Below, in pieces: positions 16,514-24,738 of a DNA stretch of 43,269 bases; the first letter of the stretch is position 1, and each line of letters opens with the position of its first letter. The translations under genes were made by a program, and so were the position numbers. The DNA is from Alphaproteobacteria bacterium (GTDB taxonomy: Bacteria > Pseudomonadota > Alphaproteobacteria > Pelagibacterales > Pelagibacteraceae): positions 1-43,269 of the forward strand of contig VGCG01000005.1 of NCBI GenBank assembly GCA_016870175.1, in the 5' to 3' direction. The notes beneath the pieces were generated by a model, which saw nothing but the letters and a program-made list of their open reading frames with translations, was not told the DNA's origin and did no database searches.

Positions 16514-17941
16514 TTAATCATTAACAACATAGACCGAAACACCCCTGGAGTTAATATCAACATCAAATTTTTTATGAAGTGGTGGAAAAGCACGCTGAGA
16601 ACAATCTAATCGATCACAAGTCCTACAAGAAACACCTATGGGAATTTCAGATGATTTATCATTAATATTAAGGTTTTCAGTATAAATTAAATCTTTTGCA
16701 TACTTTGCATCACAACCTAAGCCGATTGATAACAAACTCTTAGTTTTACCAAATTTTCCGATACCTTTTTCGACTGTTCGAGCAATGCATACATATTTTT
16801 CACCGTTGGTCATTTTACTAACTGCCGCTTGAATGATACCTGGTCTACTAAACGCAGAATAAACATTCCATCTGGGACACGCTCCTCCATATCGTGGAAT
16901 TTCAATTCCAGATAAAGAAAATCTCTTAGAAATATTTCCAGCAACATCTACTCTTAATAGATGAAAAGGAATCCCAGGTAACTTTGGATCTTGTAATGAA
17001 GTAACTCTGTGTGCCACTTGTTCAAATGAGGTTGCGAAAGTGATTTGTAATAATTCCAAATCATATTTAAGTTTTTTACACTCTGTATGAAATAATTTAT
17101 AGGGCATTAAAATAGCTGCCCCACAATAATTTAGCAGGGCGACTTTGGATAAATTCCTCGACTCCTCAGATGGGAACATGAAACCTGATAAATAATTTTC
17201 AATATCTTCCATTGCTCCCTCTTGTGCTATTTGAGCAGCTGCATAAAGTTTTTTAGTTTCTGTTGAACTATAATCACTTAACAAAAGTTCTTTTTTATTT
17301 TTATTATATATTTTTGAAAATGGTTTATTTTCATCTGGAATAACATCAACGACTTTTATAGAATATTCTGACTTTAAATACTCACACAATTCAATATATC
17401 TAGTACGATTATTTTTTTGAATTTTTTCAAAAACTTTATTTGCAAAATTCTCTAATTTAGGAAAATAATTTTTATTTTCCTGTAAAAAATCGGAGATTAC
17501 TTCCCCAGGAAAAGAATTTTTCCTATTATCAACTATCTTACCAGAAATTTTTTCAATTTTATTAACAAGTTCATGATCTTTCTTTTTTAATATATCGCCC
17601 AATTTAACTATAGCTTTGCCTATTTTTGGATTTGTGCTTACTAAGTCTTTAACTTCTGGGCCAAGAATATCTAAATCTTCAAATAATTGATCATCTAAAA
17701 TTTCATAAACACTATTTTCTAAATTAATGTCAGATTTTGATGATAAATCAGAAAGTTCTATATTAAGTTTTTCACAAACTTTTAACAATAAATCCCCATC
17801 AATTTTTCTCTTGCCACTTTCAATTAGGTTTAAATAGCTTGGAGATATATTCAAATCCTCCGCGAGTTTGTTCGCCTGAAGGCCTAATTGTCTCCTAAAA
17901 GACTTAATTTTTGGCCCAATTTTTAAATCAATTTGACTCAT
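16514..17941 (-). CDS. XRE-family regulator of short-chain acyl-CoA metabolism (RamB/ScfR/PccR type)
   Basis: 475 residues. An N-terminal HTH (about 8-62, with the recognition region ISPSYLNLIESGKRKI) is followed by a linker, an ImmA/IrrE-like domain (about 170-300) and the ScfR-type C-terminal domain (about 310-470), ending in the Cys cluster SCRTCDRLDCSQRAFPPLH. The IrrE-like part lacks an HEXXH motif (the equivalent helix reads YAAAQIAQEGA), so it is probably ligand-sensing, not a protease. Known family members (RamB, PccR, MccR) control glyoxylate-shunt or propionyl-CoA genes in response to acyl-CoA. Here the gene is divergent from aceA with an array of GTAAATT sites between, the likely operator for autoregulation and aceA control. 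Confidence 0.9.
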   Translation of the reverse strand: MSQIDLKIGPKIKSFRRQLGLQANKLAEDLNISPSYLNLIESGKRKIDGDLLLKVCEKLNIELSDLSSKSDINLENSVYEILDDQLFEDLDILGPEVKDLVSTNPKIGKAIVKLGDILKKKDHELVNKIEKISGKIVDNRKNSFPGEVISDFLQENKNYFPKLENFANKVFEKIQKNNRTRYIELCEYLKSEYSIKVVDVIPDENKPFSKIYNKNKKELLLSDYSSTETKKLYAAAQIAQEGAMEDIENYLSGFMFPSEESRNLSKVALLNYCGAAILMPYKLFHTECKKLKYDLELLQITFATSFEQVAHRVTSLQDPKLPGIPFHLLRVDVAGNISKRFSLSGIEIPRYGGACPRWNVYSAFSRPGIIQAAVSKMTNGEKYVCIARTVEKGIGKFGKTKSLLSIGLGCDAKYAKDLIYTENLNINDKSSEIPIGVSCRTCDRLDCSQRAFPPLHKKFDVDINSRGVSVYVVND

Positions 17942-17952
17942 ATTTTCTAGTT

Positions 17953-17999
17953 GTAAATTTTGTAAATTATAATTTACAAAATATTTCCTTAATTTACAA
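17953..17999. promoter_or_regulatory. Operator cluster 1: GTAAATT repeats and long palindrome at the regulator promoter
   Basis: GTAAATT occurs at 17953 and 17962 (9-base step), and its reverse complement AATTTAC at 17971 and 17991. The central pair sits in a perfect 26-base inverted repeat (17957-17982) with half-sites TTTGTAAA and TTTACAAA 6 bases apart. These are close to the TTTGCAAA half-site known for RamB/PccR proteins. A TATAAT for the regulator lies inside the palindrome (17971-17966, minus strand). The cluster begins 12 bases upstream of the regulator's start codon, so binding there should block it. Confidence 0.7.
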
Positions 18000-18025
18000 G
18001 CTTTTTAAACAATTAAGTAGATTAT

Positions 18026-18048
18026 GTAAATTTAGTAAATTATATAAT
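18026..18048 (+). promoter_or_regulatory. Operator cluster 2 and -10 candidate toward aceA
   Basis: Two more GTAAATT units start at 18026 and 18035, the same 9-base step as in cluster 1. They abut a TATAAT at 18043-18048, and no good -35 hexamer exists at the expected distance. The repeats therefore occupy the -35/spacer region of the likely aceA-side promoter. A start point near 18055 would fall on or beside the ATG of the 52-codon ORF, giving aceA a leader of about 200 bases. Confidence 0.6.
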
Positions 18049-18053
18049 TAATT

Positions 18054-18212
18054 ATGGAAAATAACACTAAAAAACAAAATAACAATAATCTAACAACTAA
18101 CGAGGAACATACCCAACACAGTCGTAAGGGTATTTACTTTAGAGACGATCATTGTGACTGGGGTTCTAGTGGTATTAACGATCTTGCAGAAGACAATAAC
18201 AATAGCAAGTAA
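18054..18212 (+). CDS. 52-residue hypothetical protein between the regulator and aceA
   Basis: An ATG at 18054 opens 52 codons ending in TAA at 18210-18212, 45 bases before aceA. The product is hydrophilic: an Asn/Gln/Lys-rich N-terminus, a centre with GIYFRDDHCDWGSSGIND (about 26-43) and an acidic Asn-rich tail. There is no signal peptide or TM segment. The central His-Cys-Trp stretch has a much more protein-like composition than chance AT-rich ORFs. I do not recognise a family. The predicted start point of transcription coincides with its ATG, so translation may be leaderless. The alternative is an untranslated aceA leader. Confidence 0.5.
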   Translation: MENNTKKQNNNNLTTNEEHTQHSRKGIYFRDDHCDWGSSGINDLAEDNNNSK

Positions 18213-18257
18213 TTAGTATACTTTAGAACTTTCCTTAATCTTAAATAAGAACCATAA

Positions 18258-19532
18258 ATGAGTGCCGAAAATATTTCTTACGATTTAAAAAGATATGCTG
18301 GAATAAAAAGAGATTATACGCCGTCAGATGTTGAAAGATTAAGGGGCTCGATAAAAATTGAATACACGATTTGTGATATTCAGTCGAAAAAACTTTGGAA
18401 ATTATTAAACTCAGAACCTTATATTAATACAATGGGTTCACTATCTGGTAATCAAGCTGTTCAACATGCAAAGGCCGGACTAAAAGCAATTTATTTAAGT
18501 GGATGGCAAGTAGCTGCTGATGCTAATTCAGCTGGTGAAATGTACCCCGATCAATCTTTATATCCTTATGATAGCGCTCCCAAGTTAGTCGAGTCAATGA
18601 ACAATTCTTTAATTAGAGCTGATCAAATTCAGCATATGGAAATTCATGATGGTGATATGAAAAAAGAAAACAAAACCGATTACATGTTACCTATTATTGC
18701 TGATGGCGAAGCTGGTTTTGGTGGACCTTTAAACGTCTTTGAACTTACTAAAAAATTTATAAAAACTGGGGCAGCTGGAGTTCATTTTGAAGATCAATTA
18801 GCTAGTGAAAAAAAATGTGGTCATATGGGAGGAAAAGTTTTAGTACCAACAAGCACTATGATCAGAAACTTAAAAGCAGCAAGATTAGCTGCTGACATTG
18901 CTAATGTTGAATTAATTATTTTAGCTAGAACAGACGCCAATGCCGCAAAACTAATTACCAACGATCATGATGATAATGACAAACCTTTTTTAACTGGTAA
19001 GAGATCTCCTGAGGGATTCTTTTACGTAAGAGAAGGAATTGAACAAGCAATTTCTAGAGGAATAGCTTACGCTCCTTATGCAGATTTAATTTGGTGCGAA
19101 ACAGCAACTCCCAATCTTTCTGAAGCTAAAAAATTTGCTGATGCTATTCATGAAAAGTTTCCAGGAAAATTGCTAGCATATAACTGTTCACCTTCTTTCA
19201 ATTGGAAAAAATATTTGTCTGACTCGGAAATAGCTTCTTTCCAACAAAAAATCGGTGCGATGGGATATAAATTTCAATTTATTACTCTCGCAGGATTTCA
19301 TGCTCAGAATATCGCTATTTTTGAATTAGCAGAAAAATACAAAAAAGAAGGTATGACCGCTTATTCAAGAATTCAACAATTAGAATTTGCAAGAGAAAAA
19401 GATGGTTATACCAGTATTAAACATCAAAGAGAGGTTGGGACTTCTTATTTTGATGCTGTATCTAACACTATCAGCAGTGGAAAAAGCTCAACTGGAGCAA
19501 TGTCGGGTTCAACTGAGTCGGAACAATTTTAA
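18258..19532 (+). CDS. aceA: Isocitrate lyase
   Basis: Splits isocitrate into glyoxylate and succinate, the first step of the glyoxylate shunt, in the cytoplasm. In 424 residues it shows YLSGWQVAADAN near 79-90, Mg-binding DGEAGFGGP near 149-157, FEDQ near 177, the catalytic motif KKCGHMGGK with Cys187, and NCSPSFNWKK near 315. The length matches the short bacterial form (E. coli 434). No malate synthase is in the window. There is no convincing Shine-Dalgarno before the ATG. The upstream GTAAATT array and divergent RamB-like regulator imply induction by acetate, acyl-CoA or a related metabolite. Confidence 0.97.
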   Translation: MSAENISYDLKRYAGIKRDYTPSDVERLRGSIKIEYTICDIQSKKLWKLLNSEPYINTMGSLSGNQAVQHAKAGLKAIYLSGWQVAADANSAGEMYPDQSLYPYDSAPKLVESMNNSLIRADQIQHMEIHDGDMKKENKTDYMLPIIADGEAGFGGPLNVFELTKKFIKTGAAGVHFEDQLASEKKCGHMGGKVLVPTSTMIRNLKAARLAADIANVELIILARTDANAAKLITNDHDDNDKPFLTGKRSPEGFFYVREGIEQAISRGIAYAPYADLIWCETATPNLSEAKKFADAIHEKFPGKLLAYNCSPSFNWKKYLSDSEIASFQQKIGAMGYKFQFITLAGFHAQNIAIFELAEKYKKEGMTAYSRIQQLEFAREKDGYTSIKHQREVGTSYFDAVSNTISSGKSSTGAMSGSTESEQF

Positions 19533-19566
19533 TAAAAATTTTTTTCAAATTTGCGAGTATTAATTA

Positions 19567-20334
19567 TTAAGATTTTATATTGTAACCTTTTTTAAATAAA
19601 AAAGCCACAATAAGAGTACAAACAATTAAGAACATAACCATAGAGCTAATACTTATCCATATGTTAAAATCTGAAACTCCATAAAATGCAAATCTCAATC
19701 CATTTATTAAATAAACTACAGGGTTAAAATAAGTCACTGTTTGCCAAAATGGCGATAACATATCTAGAGAATATAAACTTCCACCCAAAAATACCATCGG
19801 AGTAATTATTAATGTTGGAATGATTGAAATTTCTTCAAAATTTGAGCTCATTAAGCCAATTAAAAATCCAAATAATGAAAAGGTAACTGAAACCAATACA
19901 AGTAAAAATATCATTAAGAATGGATATTTAACGTTAACCTCTACAAAAAATAATGAGGTTATAAAAATAACCGAGCCAATGATTAAAGTTTTGCTGGCAC
20001 CCGCACCTACGAAAGCAATTACAATTTCTAAGGTTGAAATAGGAGCTGCTAAAATTTCATAAATAGTTCCGTTAAATTTTGGAAAAAAAATACCAAAAGA
20101 TGTATTACTAATTGATTGAGTTAAAAGTGTTAACATTAATAAACCGGGCACAATATATGATCCGTAACTTATCCCATCAATTTTTTCTACATAACCTCCA
20201 ATAACCGATCCAAAAACAATAAAATATAAAGATGTAGATAATACTGGGGATATTAAAGATTGTAGTAAGGTTCTTCTGAATCGATCCATTTCATGAAAAT
20301 AGATAGCTTTGAAACCATAAAAATTAAACTGCAT
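19567..20334 (-). CDS. yadH: ABC-2 type permease, YadH family
   Basis: Six-TM inner-membrane permease of an exporter; the 255-residue length matches E. coli YadH (256). The ABC-2 signature region is visible as GGSLYSLDMLSPFWQTVTYF near 177-196, followed by NPVVYLINGLRFAFYG. The N-terminal amphipathic segment (FKAIYFHEMDRFRRTLLQS) is typical. Its start overlaps the end of the ATPase gene upstream by 11 bases, so the two are co-translated. Substrate is unknown for the family; multidrug or envelope polymer export has been suggested for relatives. Confidence 0.88.
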   Translation of the reverse strand: MQFNFYGFKAIYFHEMDRFRRTLLQSLISPVLSTSLYFIVFGSVIGGYVEKIDGISYGSYIVPGLLMLTLLTQSISNTSFGIFFPKFNGTIYEILAAPISTLEIVIAFVGAGASKTLIIGSVIFITSLFFVEVNVKYPFLMIFLLVLVSVTFSLFGFLIGLMSSNFEEISIIPTLIITPMVFLGGSLYSLDMLSPFWQTVTYFNPVVYLINGLRFAFYGVSDFNIWISISSMVMFLIVCTLIVAFLFKKGYNIKS

Positions 20335-21259
20335 TATTTTCTCTTACTAAAGTGACAAATATCTTTTCTAAAGTACTTTGTTCAGTTTTTAAATCTTTAA
20401 GTTTTAATCCTGCATCTTTTAAATCTTGCAGCAAATTAGTTATTCCGGTTTGCTTTGCTTGAACATTATATGTGTATTCAATTGACATCCTGTTTTTACC
20501 CAAAGATAACTCATACTTTTGAAGTTGATTTGGAATTTCTAGAATTTCGTTTTGAAACTCTACAGTTAATTTTTTATGACCCATTTTTTTTAATAATTCT
20601 TTTGTTTCATCAATAACTATAATTTCACCTTGGTTTATTACAGCTACCCTATCCGCTATTGCTTCGGCCTCTTCTATGTAGTGAGTTGTTAAGATTATAG
20701 TTACACCCATTTCTCTCAATAAACCAACAACTTTCCACATATCTTGCCTTAATTCTACATCAACCCCAGCGGTTGGTTCATCTAAAAACAAAATAGTTGG
20801 TTCATGAGATAGTGCTTTTGCAATTAAAACTCTTCGTTTCATTCCACCAGACAATTGACGAAGTCTTGAGTCTTTTTTGTCCCATAAACTCAACTGTTTT
20901 AATATTTTTTCTATGTGCTGAGGATTTGGTTTTTTTCCATAAAGACCTCTGGAGTATGAAACATTATTAAATACTGTTTCAAATTGTTCTAAAAATAATT
21001 CCTGAGGAACTAATCCAATTCTAGATCGTGTTTCACGATAATCTGCAACTATATCGAAGCCATCTACAAAAATTTTTCCTGATGAGAGTGTTACAATTCC
21101 ACAAATAATATTAATCAAAGTCGTTTTGCCAGCGCCATTTGGACCAAGCATTGCAAAAATTTCACCTTTTTTTATAGCAAGGTTTATATTCTTTAATGCT
21201 TTAAAGCCATTATCATAATTTTTAAATAAGTTTGTTACAATAATTTGATTTTCGGACAT
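20324..21259 (-). CDS. yadG: ABC-2 transporter ATPase, YadG family
   Basis: Cytoplasmic ATPase of the YadGH exporter. In 311 residues (E. coli YadG 308) it shows Walker A GPNGAGKTT near 39-47, Q-loop VPQELFLEQ near 84, signature LSGGMKRRVLIAKAL near 138-152, Walker B ILFLDEPTAGVD near 158-169 and switch TTHY near 192. The C-terminal 90 residues are the regulatory extension of this subgroup. It is the first gene of a two-gene unit. The 89 bases between it and the end of thiV are AT-rich with no clear terminator. Confidence 0.92.
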   Translation of the reverse strand: MSENQIIVTNLFKNYDNGFKALKNINLAIKKGEIFAMLGPNGAGKTTLINIICGIVTLSSGKIFVDGFDIVADYRETRSRIGLVPQELFLEQFETVFNNVSYSRGLYGKKPNPQHIEKILKQLSLWDKKDSRLRQLSGGMKRRVLIAKALSHEPTILFLDEPTAGVDVELRQDMWKVVGLLREMGVTIILTTHYIEEAEAIADRVAVINQGEIIVIDETKELLKKMGHKKLTVEFQNEILEIPNQLQKYELSLGKNRMSIEYTYNVQAKQTGITNLLQDLKDAGLKLKDLKTEQSTLEKIFVTLVRENNAV

Positions 21260-21348
21260 ATAGATTTTAAAAATTATAAATTTTTATTTAATATATTGCA
21301 ATGGACTTAAGAAGATAAGACTATTATTTATAACAAGATTTTAAAATT

Positions 21349-22791
21349 TTAATTTTTTCTTATTTTAAAAATTAAAATGGGTGAAAAAGTCGCAATAATA
21401 AATGATAAAAATAACAAAGACTGACTAACAAAAGGCCCGAACATTTCTTTTGGTATTAGAATTCCAACTAGCAAACTTTTCGAAAAATCAGGTGAAGGGA
21501 ATAATAAAAGTCCAGTAATTAAACCTACGCCTATTGAAATATAAGCAACTTTTTCATTTAGAGCTTTACTATAAAAACTATAAAAAACTGTTAAAACAAA
21601 TGCACAGCAAAATAAATCGGCTAATAAAAATAAATATAAGATACTAAAACCTTTCGAAGCTATAAAAAATATGATTATTGATAAAATTATTATTAAGTAA
21701 CGTGACAATTTTAAATTGTTAATTTTGTTTTTTAAACTTAAAGATACTGGACCATCAACAACAATCAAACTTGAAATTGCATTAATTAAAGTATCAACGG
21801 TTGAAATTGTTAGAGTTAAACCTAAGATCATCACTATTAATGATAAAAGTTTTGTTTGATCTTTTAACAATAAGGAAAAAAAGGCAAGATCAGGAGAAAT
21901 GTTTGGATCTAAGGAAACTGCAACTAAACCTGTAAAACCCATAAAAAAAATGATTGGTACAATAATAAAGAATGAAAAAATTAAACTTTTTTTTAAAGTT
22001 TGATAATCTTTTGCAGCATAAACCCTTTGCCAATTCCCCTGATGAAATAAATTAGTGGCTGCAACTGCTATAAAAAAGGTTAATCCTGCAGTATAATTTG
22101 GAATATAATTGCGGCTTAATAAAAAGGAATTTTTTTCTTTAATGAATGAAAATGAAAATTGATTATCATTAAATAAAATTAAATAAAAGATCGAAATCGT
22201 TAGAAGAATTACAATAACAATCATTTGAATATTATCTGTAAAAATTGAAGCTTTTAAACCTCCATACAAAGTATAGGTTAAGGCTGATAACAGAACAACT
22301 AAAGCTGTAACCCAAAGTTTAATTCCAGAAATAAAATTGATAAGTAATGCAACTGCCGTAATCTCGGCGCATAAAAAGATGGACATATAAAAGATAGTAA
22401 GAATAAGAATAAGTTTAAATAAACTTTTACCAAATTTGACTCTTATAAATTCAATTAAAGTTGATCCTTTAGGAAATTGATTCCTAATTTTTTTTCCTAA
22501 AAAAATTAAAAAAATCATTGGAAAAGCTGTGCCTAAAGCATACCCAATTACAGCACCAATACCTCCCCAAGTAGCTGCGGAAGGTGGACCAAATAAAATC
22601 CAAGCTCCTAATGCAGATGCAACCAAACTATTTGTTAATGAAAAAATATTTATATTTCTGTTAGCTGTTAAATAGTTATTTAGTCCGGGATACTTTTTTG
22701 AATGAAAAAGACCTAATAGCGTAAAAAATAAACTAACAATAATTATTAAAGATAATGACGTTGTTTGATTTATAAAATATGTTTTATTCAC
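21349..22791 (-). CDS. thiV: Sodium:solute symporter, probable HMP (thiamin pyrimidine precursor) transporter
   Basis: SSS-family inner-membrane symporter with about 13 hydrophobic segments in 480 residues. It carries SALGAWILFGPPSAATWGG near 59-77, an unwound helix region near the expected Na+ site, and TVDTLINAISSLIVVDGP near 330-347. Specificity comes from context: the mRNA leader is a TPP riboswitch, which in bacteria controls thiamin synthesis and uptake. SAR11 cells are known to carry a riboswitch-controlled SSS gene, thiV, for 4-amino-5-hydroxymethyl-2-methylpyrimidine. The start is GTG at 22791, 4 bases after GGGAG, which is also part of the aptamer. Thiamin itself or another precursor remains possible. 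Confidence 0.85.
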   Translation of the reverse strand: MNKTYFINQTTSLSLIIIVSLFFTLLGLFHSKKYPGLNNYLTANRNINIFSLTNSLVASALGAWILFGPPSAATWGGIGAVIGYALGTAFPMIFLIFLGKKIRNQFPKGSTLIEFIRVKFGKSLFKLILILTIFYMSIFLCAEITAVALLINFISGIKLWVTALVVLLSALTYTLYGGLKASIFTDNIQMIVIVILLTISIFYLILFNDNQFSFSFIKEKNSFLLSRNYIPNYTAGLTFFIAVAATNLFHQGNWQRVYAAKDYQTLKKSLIFSFFIIVPIIFFMGFTGLVAVSLDPNISPDLAFFSLLLKDQTKLLSLIVMILGLTLTISTVDTLINAISSLIVVDGPVSLSLKNKINNLKLSRYLIIILSIIIFFIASKGFSILYLFLLADLFCCAFVLTVFYSFYSKALNEKVAYISIGVGLITGLLLFPSPDFSKSLLVGILIPKEMFGPFVSQSLLFLSFIIATFSPILIFKIRKN

Positions 22792-22794
22792 TAT

Positions 22795-22860
22795 GCTCCC
22801 TTTCTGAATTACCAGACAGGTTCTTAGGGTTTAATCTCAGTCTGTACGACACCCCTTGGA
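22795..22860 (-). ncRNA. TPP riboswitch (THI element), translational type
   Basis: On the minus strand the conserved order is present: AAGGGGTG, a short P3 (GTC/GAC), CTGAGA, AAACCC, AACCTG, a P5 hairpin TCTG-GTAATT-CAGA, and AAAGGGAG. GGGG pairs with the CCC (P2), and CCT pairs with AGG (P4). The last AGGGAG is also the ribosome-binding site of thiV, 4 bases before its GTG. Ligand binding would therefore directly mask initiation, with no need for a terminator. P3 is unusually short and there is almost no room for P1 before the predicted transcription start. Confidence 0.93.
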
Positions 22861-22863
22861 AAA

Positions 22864-22891
22864 ATTATAGAGTACTTTTTTAATTTAGCAA
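22864..22891 (-). promoter_or_regulatory. Promoter for the thiV riboswitch transcript
   Basis: On the minus strand a perfect TATAAT (22869-22864) lies 16 bases after TTGCTA (22891-22886), a 4/6 match to TTGACA. The start point would fall near 22857, at the very beginning of the aptamer. The element fits entirely in the 41 bases between the end of the ArgE-like gene and the riboswitch, so thiV can be expressed apart from the upstream operon. Confidence 0.6.
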
Positions 22892-22900
22892 ACAGTATAA

Positions 22901-24055
22901 TTAATAATTGTTGATAAGATTGTCTAAAAAAACACTACACTTTTTAATTTGCTCAATGCTTACAAATTCATTGGGTTTATGTGCTTGGTCAATACTTCCT
23001 GGTCCGCAAACAATTGTTGGAATATTAAATCTTTTATTGAATAAACCACCTTCAGATCCATAAACAACTTTTTTATGTTTATTATTATTTAAAAGTTTTT
23101 TTATTTTTTTTACTGGCTCAATTTCTGGACTAATATCGAGACCAGGGTAATTATTTATTTCGTTAATTTGAATCCCGGTTTTAGGAGAAATTTTATGCAT
23201 ATGTCCAGTCAATTTTTCATTAGCATAATCTTTAACTTTATTTGCTAAAACATTAGGATCATCCTCTCTAATATTTCTTATTTCGAATTCAAATTCACAC
23301 AAATTGGGCACTATGTTTAAAATAGTTCCCCCTTTAATTAAACCTGTGTGAAGTGTTGTATAAGGAATTTCATAATCATTATCGAAAGGCCCTTTAATTG
23401 ATTTTTCATTGTTCAATTCATCAATATATGCAATTAATTTTGAGGCATAATTAATGGCATTAACTCCAAATGGAGCTTGCCCTGAATGGCATGATAATCC
23501 ATTTACCTTTACGCTATATGAGTGTTTTCCTTTATGAGCTATTACCACGTCCATGCTTGTGGGCTCACCAATAATACAAAATTCAGGTTTTAGTGATTTT
23601 TGATCAATTAAATCAAGTAAACCATGAACACCTACACATCCTATTTCCTCATCATAGGAAAAGGCAAAATGAATAGGTTTCAAAAGTTTTTTTTTAACTA
23701 ATTGCGGTACGCGACTTAAAACTAAAGCAATAAAACTTTTCATATCCGACGTGCCTCTGCCATATAGCTTTTCATCTTTTTCTATCAATTGAAAAGGATC
23801 ACTAGTCCACGATTGATTTGTAACTGGAACTACATCGGTGTGACCAGAAAGAATAATACCACCTTCTGTATTAGGTCCTATAGTTGCAAATAAATTAGCC
23901 TTGGTTTTAGTTTCATCATAGACTAATTCAGATTTAATTTTGTATTGGTTCAAATAATTTTCAATGTATTTAATAAGATTTAAGTTTGATTTAAAACTCG
24001 TGGTATCAAAACCTATTAAAGCCTTTAATAATTCTAGAGAATTTTTTTCAATCAT
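22901..24055 (-). CDS. M20-family metallohydrolase, ArgE (acetylornithine deacetylase)-like
   Basis: Dinuclear zinc deacylase or deacetylase of the ArgE/DapE type, 384 residues. Metal-binding and catalytic motifs are SGHTDVVP near 71-78, GRGTSDMKS near 98, DEEIGCVG near 135, GEPTSMDV near 161 and a C-terminal PGSIDQAHKPNE near 350, so the enzyme looks active. A dimerisation domain lies near 175-290. It starts 5 bases after the DUF1028 gene and is the last member of the FMO-RidA-DUF1028 operon. That context argues for a catabolic N-acyl hydrolase at least as much as arginine synthesis. Confidence 0.85.
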   Translation of the reverse strand: MIEKNSLELLKALIGFDTTSFKSNLNLIKYIENYLNQYKIKSELVYDETKTKANLFATIGPNTEGGIILSGHTDVVPVTNQSWTSDPFQLIEKDEKLYGRGTSDMKSFIALVLSRVPQLVKKKLLKPIHFAFSYDEEIGCVGVHGLLDLIDQKSLKPEFCIIGEPTSMDVVIAHKGKHSYSVKVNGLSCHSGQAPFGVNAINYASKLIAYIDELNNEKSIKGPFDNDYEIPYTTLHTGLIKGGTILNIVPNLCEFEFEIRNIREDDPNVLANKVKDYANEKLTGHMHKISPKTGIQINEINNYPGLDISPEIEPVKKIKKLLNNNKHKKVVYGSEGGLFNKRFNIPTIVCGPGSIDQAHKPNEFVSIEQIKKCSVFLDNLINNY

Positions 24056-24060
24056 AATTT

Positions 24061-24738
24061 TTATAAATCACCTGGAACACCATAACTTGGCGCCTCTGAT
24101 GGATTTAATGCTCTTAATTTATAATCCTTCATTTGAGGCTCGAATAATTTCCATAATTTATAAAGTTCATCTATAGGTTGATTATCTGACCAATCAACTC
24201 TTAAATCAACGAGTGGCCAAGAGGTATTATCCGCAACTTTTATTCCCGCAGAATGCACAGGTCCCTCTTCTCCACCAGCATCTAATCCTGCTTTTAGTGC
24301 AATCATTAATCGTTCCGCAAGATGTAAATGAGAATTTTTTAAAAAATTATCAATCATAGCTTTTGGTATTTTAGTTGATTTAAGCATATTTCCTGCAGCA
24401 ATACAATTTAGCCCTTTTTCTAAACTATGAATTCCTAAAATCTTGGACCCAGAATATTTCCCTGTATTACCTTTTTTATCAATTAAAATTAACTGTCGAT
24501 ATTCAATGTGTTTTTCTTTTTCAATAATTTTATTTATAACTTCGTTTACAGTTAAACCCTTTTCTAAATAATCTAACATAAGATTTCCTAAACTAGGATT
24601 TGTAATATTTTGTGTGGAAGCTGCACCAATACCGGCTCGAACCCAGGGACATCGACTTGCAACACTAATGCTTGATGATGAAATTACAACTCCAAACATG
24701 TTGGTTTTTTCGCATCTTCCGATTAATGAAAAAGTCAT
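24061..24738 (-). CDS. DUF1028 family protein (Ntn-hydrolase-like)
   Basis: 225 residues with the typical DUF1028 start TFSLIGRCEKTNMFGVVISS, the WVRAGIGAASTQNITNPSLG (quoted to 20) stretch near 32-51, AAGNML near 114, and GLDAGGEEGPVHSAGI near 150-165. The family resembles Ntn hydrolases and often sits beside amidohydrolases and M20 peptidases, but no reaction is established. Its ATG overlaps the RidA stop by 4 bases, and its stop is 5 bases before the ArgE-like start. These fusions of reading suggest one polycistronic unit. Confidence 0.9.
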   Translation of the reverse strand: MTFSLIGRCEKTNMFGVVISSSSISVASRCPWVRAGIGAASTQNITNPSLGNLMLDYLEKGLTVNEVINKIIEKEKHIEYRQLILIDKKGNTGKYSGSKILGIHSLEKGLNCIAAGNMLKSTKIPKAMIDNFLKNSHLHLAERLMIALKAGLDAGGEEGPVHSAGIKVADNTSWPLVDLRVDWSDNQPIDELYKLWKLFEPQMKDYKLRALNPSEAPSYGVPGDL

